Shown: positions 43,317-51,021 of the stretch, one piece after another
How the letters are laid out: each line of letters opens with the position of its first letter
How positions within the stretch are numbered: position 1 is the first letter of the stretch
NCBI RefSeq assembly: GCF_009363275.1
Contig: NZ_CP045324.1
Location: forward strand, 1,674,001 to 1,738,000
Direction of reading: 5' to 3'
Source of the DNA: Marinobacter sp. THAF197a
Lineage (GTDB): Bacteria > Pseudomonadota > Gammaproteobacteria > Pseudomonadales > Oleiphilaceae
Length of the DNA stretch: 64,000 nt
The notes under the pieces: model-generated
What the model was told of the DNA's origin: nothing
What the model saw: only the letters and a program-made list of their open reading frames with translations
The model's database searches: none
Made by a program: the position numbers and the translations under genes

Positions 43317-43622
43317 ATGAAACGTACCGCGCTAATCGCTCTCGCAGTCACCGCCCTGATACCCACGGCGCCCATGCTATACGCTCAGGACACCTTGGGC
43401 GTTGTGACCATTGAGGGCACACGCATCCGTGGTGATCAGGAAGTGCCTACGGTGATGTATCTGGTGCCCTGGCAGCCGCCTGAAGTGGATGAGCTGCGTG
43501 GGCCGGAGGAACGCCTGATGGTCGATCAGGGCCTTCGGCCCCTGGAGCGCTACGAGTTTCAGCGTTTTATCAGGTACCACGAAGCGTTCATCAGCCAGAC
43601 CCAGGCAGCAGATGGGGAATAG
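43317..43622 (+). CDS. Small exported protein of unknown function
   Basis: A 101-residue exported protein with a signal ending PMLYAQ and a mature part of about 78 residues (TLGVVTIEGTRIRGDQEVPT, then VMYLVPWQPPEV). No known family is recognised. Two features support it as a real gene: a good signal peptide and a start 15 bp after the TPR lipoprotein gene. It ends the first plus-strand run; a 139-bp gap with no clear promoter, hairpin or RNA signal separates it from the TolQ-like gene. Confidence 0.7.
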   Translation: MKRTALIALAVTALIPTAPMLYAQDTLGVVTIEGTRIRGDQEVPTVMYLVPWQPPEVDELRGPEERLMVDQGLRPLERYEFQRFIRYHEAFISQTQAADGE

Positions 43623-43761
43623 ACTGTGATGGTTGTCGCATCCCGAGTGTGTTCCTGCGCAATATTAAACAAACCCTCACACAGACTTTCGCGAACTTAC
43701 CCTTGCAGGGGAGTTACGCGCTTAGACTGATCTGAAAACCGGACCATGGAGTGCCCAGAAA

Positions 43762-44469
43762 ATGATCGATACCGCCGTTCGCTTCTTCCAGGAAGGTGGC
43801 TTTTTTATGTTTCCGATCGCCGTTGTGCTGATTGTCGGACTCATTGTTGCCATTGAACGTTATGTCTACCTTTCCGCCCAGAAACTGACCAACCGTCGGG
43901 ACTTCAACCGACTACACCAGATGATTGCCAAGCGCGATCTGAAGGGGGCCCTGAATTATACCCAGGAGTCCGGTAGTGCCATGTCGACCATGATCGGTTT
44001 TGGTCTTCAGCGCCTGGCCCGCCGCCAGGGTCGAGAAGAAATCGAATACGCCATGGAAGAAGGGCTGCTGGATGTCATGCCCCGTCTGGAGAAGCGCACT
44101 CAGTACCTCGCAACACTGGCCAACATCGCCACGCTGCTGGGCCTGCTTGGTACCATTATCGGTTTGATTGCCGCCTTTACCGCAGTGGCCGCAGCGGACC
44201 CGGCCCAGAAGGCGAGCCTGTTGTCCCAGAGTATCTCGGTTGCCATGAACACCACCGCCTTCGGCCTGATGTCGGCCATTCCGATGCTGCTGATCCACTC
44301 GCTACTGCAGACCAAGACCAATGAAATCGTCGACAGCTTCGAGATGGCCGGCATCAAGGTTCTGAACCTTCTCAGCGACGGCTCTGGTTATAAACCCGGC
44401 GCCCAACCACAGCCCCAGAATGTCGGCGCGCCGGCACAGGTAGCGACTCCGGCCGGTAGCCCGGCCTGA
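43762..44469 (+). CDS. MotA/TolQ/ExbB family proton-channel protein
   Basis: A 235-residue inner-membrane protein with three membrane spans: about 15-35 (GGFFMFPIAVVLIVGLIVAI), 115-138 (IATLLGLLGTIIGLIAAFTA) and 155-180 (AMNTTAFGLMSAIPMLLIHS). GLLGTIIGLIAAF is the TolQ/ExbB signature. With two TolR/ExbD proteins it should form a proton-driven motor. Its closest functional analogue by gene context is AglR of gliding-type Agl motors rather than housekeeping TolQ, since no tolA, tolB or pal follows. Confidence 0.9.
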   Translation: MIDTAVRFFQEGGFFMFPIAVVLIVGLIVAIERYVYLSAQKLTNRRDFNRLHQMIAKRDLKGALNYTQESGSAMSTMIGFGLQRLARRQGREEIEYAMEEGLLDVMPRLEKRTQYLATLANIATLLGLLGTIIGLIAAFTAVAAADPAQKASLLSQSISVAMNTTAFGLMSAIPMLLIHSLLQTKTNEIVDSFEMAGIKVLNLLSDGSGYKPGAQPQPQNVGAPAQVATPAGSPA

Positions 44470-44494
44470 TAACCAGCCAGAAGGATATCAGGCC

Positions 44495-45007
44495 ATGAGA
44501 CGGAAGCATCGTCGCCTACAAAGTGAGGCCGATCTCGACATCACGCCATTCATGAACCTCATGATTGTGCTGGTGCCGGTACTGCTGCTGAACATGGTGT
44601 TTGCCCACACCAGTGTTCTGGAACTGAACTTCCCGACCGGCGAGAGCTTGTCGGCAGAGCAGGCTGAAGAACTGCAGATCCAGGTGGTGATCTATGAGGA
44701 CCGGTTGGTCGTTGCAGATAACCAGGGCGGCGTCATCAAGGACATTCACCGGCGTGAGGGCGAGCATGATTTCGTTCTGCTCAAGGATGTCATGAAGGAA
44801 ATCAAGAGCCGTGTGCCGGACAAAAAGGATGTGGTCATCATGCCGTCCCGGCAGACCTCCTATCAGTCACTGGTTTCCGTGATGGACACCGTGCGTTCTT
44901 ATGAAGCCGTGGTGGCTGGCAGTGTTGTTGAGGCAGAACTGTTCCCCGAAATCTCGCTCGGTGATGCGCCTGCCCAGGCCTCGGGATCCGCGGAGGTGAG
45001 TTCATGA
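44495..45007 (+). CDS. ExbD/TolR family protein (first copy)
   Basis: A 170-residue single-span protein: SEADLDITPFMNLMIVLVPV places the conserved Asp at the start of the span (about residue 22-42), as in the proton-path residue of TolR/ExbD. A periplasmic domain follows (LNFPTGESLSAEQAEELQIQ). It begins 25 bp after the TolQ-like gene. Its last four bases overlap the start of the second copy (ATGA). Confidence 0.9.
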   Translation: MRRKHRRLQSEADLDITPFMNLMIVLVPVLLLNMVFAHTSVLELNFPTGESLSAEQAEELQIQVVIYEDRLVVADNQGGVIKDIHRREGEHDFVLLKDVMKEIKSRVPDKKDVVIMPSRQTSYQSLVSVMDTVRSYEAVVAGSVVEAELFPEISLGDAPAQASGSAEVSS

Positions 45008-45504
45008 AAGAATCCGCCAAGGCCCGCCGTCTGAAGCGCCACTATCGGCGCAACAAGAGCCAGGGAAAGATGAACCTTGTGTCGCTGATGGATATTTTCA
45101 CCATCCTCGTGTTCTTTCTGATGGTGAACTCGTCGTCTGATGTACAGGTTCTCAACCAGAACAGCACCATCAAATTGCCTGATTCCACTGCCCAACAACC
45201 CCCGGGTGATGTACTGGCACTGACCGTGACCGACCGGGATATTCTGGTAAACGGTCGACTGGTGGTGAAACGCGACGCCTTCCAGACCTTCGACGGGCAG
45301 GTTGAGCCATCCCTGAAGCAGGAGCTCGACTACCAGGCCAGCCGTTCGTCGGCGCCAGCGCCGGATGCAGGTCGCCCGATTACCATACTTGCGGACCGGG
45401 AACTTCCTTACGAGCTGCTCAAGAAAATCATGTCCACCTGTGTGGATGCGGGTTTTGCCAGCATTTCCCTGGCTGTTAATCAGCGCACGGAACAGGGGGC
45501 CTGA
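45004..45504 (+). CDS. ExbD/TolR family protein (second copy)
   Basis: A 166-residue single-span protein with a basic N-terminus and NLVSLMDIFTILVFFLMVNS (about residues 23-42), which carries the conserved Asp (MDIFTIL). The periplasmic part includes ILADRELPYELLKKIMSTCV, typical of ExbD. Two unequal TolR-like proteins beside one TolQ-like protein is the stoichiometry of Agl-type (AglQ/AglS) motors rather than of Tol or Exb. It is coupled to the first copy by a 4-bp overlap and lies 5 bp before the AgmX-like gene. Confidence 0.9.
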   Translation: MKESAKARRLKRHYRRNKSQGKMNLVSLMDIFTILVFFLMVNSSSDVQVLNQNSTIKLPDSTAQQPPGDVLALTVTDRDILVNGRLVVKRDAFQTFDGQVEPSLKQELDYQASRSSAPAPDAGRPITILADRELPYELLKKIMSTCVDAGFASISLAVNQRTEQGA

Positions 45505-45509
45505 GGCTA

Positions 45510-46484
45510 ATGGATTATCGCTACGGATTGCCCTGGAATCAGGAGAGGGGAGAGCGCAAGCGACTGTTGGCGGCGGCGGTTGTCGTCGTGCCCCTGTTTC
45601 TGGCTTTCGCGGTTTATGTCAGTTGGGTTGAGTTGCCGGAAAAGGATCGGCAGGAACAGGAAGCCTTGCCGCCCCAGCTAGCGAAACTGATTATTGAGAA
45701 AAAAGAGCCACCCAAGCAGGTGTTGCCAGAACCGGAGCCGCCAAAGCCTGAGGAAAAGCCGGTGGAGCAGGCGAAGCCTGAGCCAAAACCCGAGCCTGCT
45801 CCCACGCCGGTTGTTCCAGAACCGGAAGTGGCTCAGAAGCCAGAACCAGAACCCAAGCCGGAAGAGGTGGCCAAGGCTCGGGAAAAGGCGAAAAACACCG
45901 GTATTCTGGCCATGGGTAATGAGCTCTCGAAGATCAGTTCGCTAGCGGAATCGGTCAAACTGGATAGTCCGGTTACCAATACTGCCGAGCCGATCGCCAG
46001 GAAGGCCGGTGATACCCTGGCGTCCCGAGCTACCGAAAACACCCGCAGTAGTGGCGTGAACGAAACCGCCTTGACCCGGGAAACCCGTGAACTCGCCCTG
46101 GCAGAGCGGAAGCGCGCGGAGGTGGCCGAGGCGGAACGTGTGGCTGCGGTAAAAGAGACAGTGCGCAGGGAGCAGCAGGAAACGGCCTCGAAATCCCGAA
46201 GCAGGGAGGAACTGCGCCGCACCATGGATGCCAACAAGTCCGCCATCTACAGCATCTACAATCGCGAGCTGCGCCGAAAACCTTCGCTGCAGGGCAGTAT
46301 CACGCCCGAGCTGGTCATTGAGCCCAATGGAGCGGTTTCCAGTTGCTCGGTGGTGGAGTCAACGCTCAATGAACCGGCACTCGAGAACAAGATCTGCAAC
46401 CGGTTGCGGCTGGTGGATTTTGGTGCACGGCCAGGGGTAGACAAGACCACCATTCGCTATCCGATCGAGCTGTTGTCGAGTTGA
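45510..46484 (+). CDS. AgmX/TonB-like energy-transducing protein
   Basis: A 324-residue inner-membrane protein. A cytoplasmic N-terminus precedes one span near residues 22-42 (LAAAVVVVPLFLAFAVYVSW). A Pro/Glu/Lys-rich stretch (about 55-125, repeated PEPKPE-type units) can cross the periplasm. A charged helical region follows, and a C-terminal domain (IYSIYNRELRRKPSLQGSIT, LVIEPNGAVSSCSVVESTLN) fits the AgmX/PglI C-terminal or TonB-like fold. It should pass motor movement to outer-membrane partners such as the TPR lipoproteins. Two Cys in the terminal domain could form a disulfide. Confidence 0.85.
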   Translation: MDYRYGLPWNQERGERKRLLAAAVVVVPLFLAFAVYVSWVELPEKDRQEQEALPPQLAKLIIEKKEPPKQVLPEPEPPKPEEKPVEQAKPEPKPEPAPTPVVPEPEVAQKPEPEPKPEEVAKAREKAKNTGILAMGNELSKISSLAESVKLDSPVTNTAEPIARKAGDTLASRATENTRSSGVNETALTRETRELALAERKRAEVAEAERVAAVKETVRREQQETASKSRSREELRRTMDANKSAIYSIYNRELRRKPSLQGSITPELVIEPNGAVSSCSVVESTLNEPALENKICNRLRLVDFGARPGVDKTTIRYPIELLSS

Positions 46485-46491
46485 TGGTGTT

Positions 46492-46524
46492 AGCGGCATC
46501 CGGGTTGGTACCTGGATCGCCGCT
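46492..46524. other. Imperfect hairpin between convergent genes
   Basis: AGCGGCATCC (46492-46501) pairs with GGATCGCCGCT (46514-46524), one base bulged. It lies between the AgmX-like stop and the facing diguanylate cyclase stop. No T-run flanks it, so it is a weak terminator at best. Confidence 0.4.
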
Positions 46525-46526
46525 GA

Positions 46527-48251
46527 TCACGCGCTTTCGACAGCGCTGGGCGCAAACAGCGTGTAACAGTTCCGGCCGTCGCGTTTGGAACGATACATGG
46601 CGATATCGGCACCGTTCAGAAGCTCCTGAACGGTAGTGCCGTCCTCCGGATACAGGCTGATGCCGATGCTGGAGCCGATCTGGATATTTTCGTTATTGAT
46701 AACGTAAGGTTTCCGGTTCAGCTCGATTAACCGCTCCGCCACCTGGGTGACGTCCGAAAGCTTGTCGAGCTCCGGCAGCAGCACAATGAACTCGTCGCCG
46801 CCGAGCCGCGCGAGGGTATCGTCTTCACGCAGGTAATCGCGTACCCGGGCGGTAAACTGAAGCAGCAGCTCGTCGCCGACCGCATGTCCAAGAGTGTCGT
46901 TGACCTCCTTGAACCGGTCCAGGTCGATAAACATCACTGCCAGCAACATGTCTTTTCGGTGTGCGTGGCGTATGGCATGTTCCAGACGATCTTCCAGCAG
47001 TCGCCGGTTGGGAACGCCGGTGAGTGCGTCGTAGTAGGCGAGCTGGCGGATCTGCTCTTCGTTCTTACGATTCTGGGTAATGTCGGTGAACAGGCCGGCG
47101 TAGTGCGTGGTCTGCCCTTGATCATCAGTGATGGCGGTGATGGTCAGGAGTTCCAGATAAAGCTCGCCGGTTTTGCGCCGGTTCCAGATCTCACCGCGCC
47201 AGTAGCCATGGGTTGTCAGGGACTGCCACATGCGCTTGTAGAACTCCGCATCGTGCCGGCCGGAGGACAGCACCTCTGGTGTGCGTCCGATTACCTCGTC
47301 CGGACTGTATCCGGTCAGTTGGGTAAAGGCGGGGTTCACAAACTCGATCCTGACATCCTTGTCGGTCACCATAATGCCTTCGAACGAGGATTCGATAACC
47401 CTCTCGGCCAGCTGCAGAGTACGGCGGGATTTTGCCAGCGCCTGGTCCCGCTGTTCGAGCGCTTCACGCAGGTCATCCAGGTACATCTGTTCTGCGCCGG
47501 CGAGCATGTCGTGGTAGCCGATCAGACCGGTCACTTCACCACTAAAGTTGACCACCGCCAGGTGCCGTATCCGGTGATCAATCAGCAAATCCCGGGCGTG
47601 AATCAACGGGTCTTCTTCGTTGACGGTGAGCAGGGGGCGCGTCGCCAGCTCATGTACCGGAGTGTTGCTGGTGTGGCGGGCGATAAAACGCACCATATCC
47701 CTTTCTGTCAGGATGCCCAGTTCACCGTCGCCACAAGTCACCACCACCGCATCTGCGTGGTGACGGTGCATCTGGCTGGCTACTTCAGCGAGTGATTGGG
47801 TTCCATTGGCCAACAAGGGTGGCCGGGCAACCACGGCCCGGACTTCCCGGAGTCTCAGGTAGGGTTCCAGCCCCTGATTAAGCGCCAGGTCGGTCTGGGA
47901 CAAGATGCCAACGGGGGATTGATTTTCATCGACGACCAGGAAGTGTCGCTTGCCGCTGTCTCTCAATCTGATGGCTGCCTGGCCGGCGTCCATGGTGCTG
48001 GGTAAGGTCAGAACCGGGGAGCTCATCACCGTGCTGACCGGCTGGTTGAACCGGTCGGGGTCAGTGAAATCCAGTGCCAGGGCATCATGTTCTGTCCAGA
48101 TGCCGATCACCTGGTCCTGTTCCGCGATCAGGATCGAGCTAACGGAGTTTTCCGACATTCGCGCCGCTGCGTCGGCAATACTGGTTTGTGGACTACATTG
48201 CAGTAAAAGCCCGCTGTACATGATGCGGGAAATGGGGAGCGGCTGCGCCAT
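46527..48251 (-). CDS. Diguanylate cyclase with four CBS motifs and a PAS domain
   Basis: Makes the second messenger cyclic di-GMP. The 574-residue protein (ATG at 48251 with AGGA upstream) has two Bateman pairs (four CBS motifs, about 5-270), which usually bind adenine nucleotides. A PAS domain follows (about 300-410, FEGIMVTDKDVRIEFVNPAF) and a GGDEF domain (about 415-570) with an intact RLGGDEFIVL active site. The feedback inhibition site REDD stands five residues before it. No EAL domain is present. It starts 41 bp after the PHA synthase stop on the same strand. This suggests co-transcription and a link between energy or storage status and c-di-GMP. Confidence 0.9.
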   Translation of the reverse strand: MAQPLPISRIMYSGLLLQCSPQTSIADAAARMSENSVSSILIAEQDQVIGIWTEHDALALDFTDPDRFNQPVSTVMSSPVLTLPSTMDAGQAAIRLRDSGKRHFLVVDENQSPVGILSQTDLALNQGLEPYLRLREVRAVVARPPLLANGTQSLAEVASQMHRHHADAVVVTCGDGELGILTERDMVRFIARHTSNTPVHELATRPLLTVNEEDPLIHARDLLIDHRIRHLAVVNFSGEVTGLIGYHDMLAGAEQMYLDDLREALEQRDQALAKSRRTLQLAERVIESSFEGIMVTDKDVRIEFVNPAFTQLTGYSPDEVIGRTPEVLSSGRHDAEFYKRMWQSLTTHGYWRGEIWNRRKTGELYLELLTITAITDDQGQTTHYAGLFTDITQNRKNEEQIRQLAYYDALTGVPNRRLLEDRLEHAIRHAHRKDMLLAVMFIDLDRFKEVNDTLGHAVGDELLLQFTARVRDYLREDDTLARLGGDEFIVLLPELDKLSDVTQVAERLIELNRKPYVINNENIQIGSSIGISLYPEDGTTVQELLNGADIAMYRSKRDGRNCYTLFAPSAVESA

Positions 48252-48292
48252 GGATAATCCTGTTTTTATCAGCGTTTTATCACCGCTCCAGT

Positions 48293-50095
48293 TTAGCAAC
48301 GACCGGCCTCCGCTGCCTTAACTTTCACGTAGCTGCCCGGCGCATCCTCCAGGATGTCAAGCTTGCCGTCTCCGGGCTGCCGCGCTGGCACCTGGGGGCC
48401 TTCAAAGTTCGCTATCCAGGTTTTCCAGTGCGGCCACCAGGAACCCGGGTGGTGCTCTGCGGACTTGAACCAGTCGTCGGCGTCCGCCGGCAGGTTGTCG
48501 TTGGTCCAGTAACCGTACTTTTCCTTGTAGGGTGGATTGATAACCCCTGCGATGTGTCCGGAACCAGACAGTACGAAAGTGACCTGACCTCCGTAAACCT
48601 TGGCGCCTTCGTAGGTGGTTTTCCACTTGGCGATGTGGTCCTGGCGGGCAGACAGGAAGAACGACGGTACCTGAATCTCGGCCAGGTTGATGGACTCGCC
48701 AGCCAGGGTGAGGGCATCGGGCTCGACCAGCCGGTTGTGCAGGTACATTTCCCGCAAGTAGTAGCTATGCATTCGAGCGGGCAGGTTGGTGCCGTCGGTG
48801 TTCCAGTAGAGCAGGTCAAACGCGGCGGGTTTCAGGCCTTTGAGATAGTTATTGGTCCAGTACGACCAGAACAGATCGTTCTCTCGCAGCAGGTTAAAGG
48901 TAAAGGCCATGGCGCGGCCATCCAGATACCCTTTCCTGTCCATGGCGCGTTCAATACCACGAATTGAGTGGTCGTTGATAAATACACCAATACCGCCGGG
49001 ATCAGAAAAATCCAGCAACGTGGTCAGGTAGGTGGTGCTGACAACAGGCTTGCGCTTTTTTTTCTCGAGCCAGGCCATGGTAGAGCCTAACAGGGTGCCG
49101 CCAATACAGTAACCTATGGCGTTCATCCGCTCTTCGCCAGTTGCTTCTCTGACAGCATCCATGGCAGCCAGTGGCCCCAGGGTCATGTAATCTTCCCAGC
49201 CTTTGTCCTTTTGCGCTGGCCCCGGGTTGCGCCAGGACACAACGAAAACCGTCTGGCCCTGGTCGACCAGCCATCGGATAAAGGAGTTCCTGGCGGTCAG
49301 GTCCAGGATATAGAACTTGTTGATCCAGGGCGGGACAATCAGCAGCGGGCTCTGGGCGACGGTTTTGGTCGTCGGCGTATACTGGATCAGTTGCATCAGC
49401 TCATTCTGGTAAACCACCTTGCCTGGGGTCGTGGCCAGGTTGCCGCCCACTTCAAATGCCGAGCGGTCGGTCATGCCCACATTGAACAGGTTCGGGTTCT
49501 GGCGCAGGTCTTCAACCAGGTTGCGCATGCCGTCAACCAGGTTCATGCCTTTGCGTTCCCAGGTAATGCGCAGAACTTCCGGGTTGGTCAGCGGGTAATT
49601 GGATGGTGACAACGCACTGGTCAGTTGGCGTGCGTAGAACAGCATCTGGTCCCGGCTTGGGCCAGGCAGCCCCTCCATATTCTCAACCCATTGCAGGAAG
49701 GCTTTCGAATTGATCAGGTAGGCCTGCTGAAGTACGTCGAACGGCAGATGTTTCTGCCAGTCTTGGGCCAGAAAACGGCGGTCGTCCTGGTCGGGTTCAA
49801 CAACCGGACCAGCGGGTTTGCCAGTCAGGCGGGCAAGAGTGTAACGGGCCAGGCCCAGGTGCTTTTTGGCCAGGTCAATTTCCGCGCTGGCAAACCGCAA
49901 CGGGTGAAGCAAAAGGTCTTCAGCCATAGTCCGATAGGCGTCCGACATCTCGCTCAGGGTAGAAAGCTTGGTGTCGTCTACCAGGCCGGTGTCGCCGAGC
50001 CATTTTTCCAGCTGTTGCTGGCCCTGGCGGACATTGTCATCGAACGCCTTTACCCACTGGGTTGCGGTTTTACTGACCAAATCCAGACCAAACAT
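48293..50095 (-). CDS. phaC: Class I poly(3-hydroxyalkanoate) synthase
   Basis: Polymerises 3-hydroxyacyl-CoA into polyhydroxyalkanoate at the granule surface. The ATG at 50095 has a perfect AGGAGG site (600 residues, normal for class I). The lipase-like box is GYCIGGTLLGS with the catalytic Cys near residue 327. The catalytic Asp is in LSARQDHIAKW and the His in GSGHIAGVINPP. PWINKFYILDLTARNSFIRW is a typical class I segment. The phasin gene lies 72 bp upstream on the same strand. phaA and phaB are not in the window. Confidence 0.95.
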   Translation of the reverse strand: MFGLDLVSKTATQWVKAFDDNVRQGQQQLEKWLGDTGLVDDTKLSTLSEMSDAYRTMAEDLLLHPLRFASAEIDLAKKHLGLARYTLARLTGKPAGPVVEPDQDDRRFLAQDWQKHLPFDVLQQAYLINSKAFLQWVENMEGLPGPSRDQMLFYARQLTSALSPSNYPLTNPEVLRITWERKGMNLVDGMRNLVEDLRQNPNLFNVGMTDRSAFEVGGNLATTPGKVVYQNELMQLIQYTPTTKTVAQSPLLIVPPWINKFYILDLTARNSFIRWLVDQGQTVFVVSWRNPGPAQKDKGWEDYMTLGPLAAMDAVREATGEERMNAIGYCIGGTLLGSTMAWLEKKKRKPVVSTTYLTTLLDFSDPGGIGVFINDHSIRGIERAMDRKGYLDGRAMAFTFNLLRENDLFWSYWTNNYLKGLKPAAFDLLYWNTDGTNLPARMHSYYLREMYLHNRLVEPDALTLAGESINLAEIQVPSFFLSARQDHIAKWKTTYEGAKVYGGQVTFVLSGSGHIAGVINPPYKEKYGYWTNDNLPADADDWFKSAEHHPGSWWPHWKTWIANFEGPQVPARQPGDGKLDILEDAPGSYVKVKAAEAGRC

Positions 50096-50167
50096 GGCGC
50101 CTCCTGGCAACAGATATAAAAAGGTCGGAAAGGCACTGCCAATCCGACCGTTGCAGCTGTTAAAACA

Positions 50168-50524
50168 TCAGGCCGCGGATTTGTTACCGCCAGATTTCTG
50201 GGCCGGGGCTTTCTCTTTGGCGGTTTCAGGGGCTTCGGCCTCAAACACTTTCTGCACCTGCTCACGGGTCTCGGTGAGATAGTCCTGCCAGGCTTTCCAG
50301 TCACTGGTGAACTGTTCGCTAAGCGATTTGAGAGTTTCTGCCTGTTCGGAGGTTACCTGCTTCAGGCCATCCAGGTCGCGTACTTCGGATACCTTGCGGG
50401 CCTGATCCATGGCAACGTCGGCATAGCGACGAAAGGCTTCCATCTGCATTTCGGTAGCTTTGCTGAACTGGGCGAACAGGGTTTGGTTCAGGCGGTTGGC
50501 TTTTTCGAAAAGATCTGTGCTCAT
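50168..50524 (-). CDS. Phasin family protein
   Basis: A 118-residue, mostly helical, amphipathic protein that coats polyhydroxyalkanoate granules. The typical phasin pattern is visible (EKANRLNQTLFAQFSKATEM, then YADVAMDQARKVSEVRDLDG), ending in a Lys/Ala-rich tail (AKEKAPAQKSGGNK). It has no signal peptide. An AGGAG-like site precedes the ATG. It is the first gene of a phasin-phaC-diguanylate cyclase unit. Confidence 0.88.
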   Translation of the reverse strand: MSTDLFEKANRLNQTLFAQFSKATEMQMEAFRRYADVAMDQARKVSEVRDLDGLKQVTSEQAETLKSLSEQFTSDWKAWQDYLTETREQVQKVFEAEAPETAKEKAPAQKSGGNKSAA

Positions 50525-50590
50525 TTAATACAACTCCTTTGTATATGGGATGACTGAGCAGCTAGTCTACCGTATGGGGAATGACACGAT

Positions 50591-50606
50591 TTTGACAGGC
50601 GTCAAA
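50591..50606. promoter_or_regulatory. Palindrome in the phasin / zinc-finger divergent region
   Basis: TTTGAC, AGGC, GTCAAA forms a perfect 6-bp-arm palindrome between the divergent phasin (50524) and DksA/TraR-type (50659) starts. It may be an operator for either gene; no specific regulator can be named. Confidence 0.35.
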
Positions 50607-50658
50607 CCCCGATTCAGCATATTCTCTAGGGTATAGACCAATAACAACCCGCCGGGAG

Positions 50659-50985
50659 ATGGCCATGAGCAATCGTAAATCTGAACTTGAAACCCTGAAG
50701 GCCGACCTTGAAGCCAGGCTGGTGCGTTATCAGGCTCATCAGCGCCGGGAGACCGGAGCCCTTGACAAGGATTTTGAAGAGCAGGCTAGCCAGACCCAGA
50801 ACGACGAGGTGGTGGATTCGTTGGAAGCAGAAACCCGGGCAGAGCTTGTTCAGATTGCCCATGCCCTTGATCGTATCAACAACGGCCTTGGGGACGAGTG
50901 CGAGAAGTGTGGTGAGGAAATTGACCCCAGACGTTTGCAGGTGTTGCCCTACACCACAGTTTGTGTAGATTGCGCCGCTGATTGA
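50659..50985 (+). CDS. DksA/TraR-type C4 zinc-finger protein
   Basis: A 108-residue cytoplasmic protein with an N-terminal coiled-coil region (SELETLKADLEARLVRYQAH) and a C-terminal C4 zinc finger (CEKCGEEIDPRRLQVLP, then CVDCAAD). It is shorter than DksA (about 150 residues) and lacks a clear DxxDxA-type tip, so it is better called TraR/YbiI-like. Such proteins may act in the RNA polymerase secondary channel, or have other roles. A GGGAG site precedes the ATG. It is followed after 36 bp by a transporter gene on the same strand. Confidence 0.85.
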   Translation: MAMSNRKSELETLKADLEARLVRYQAHQRRETGALDKDFEEQASQTQNDEVVDSLEAETRAELVQIAHALDRINNGLGDECEKCGEEIDPRRLQVLPYTTVCVDCAAD

Positions 50986-51021
50986 GCAGGCCAGTTCATC
51001 GTCCCAAACCAGGGGGAATAC

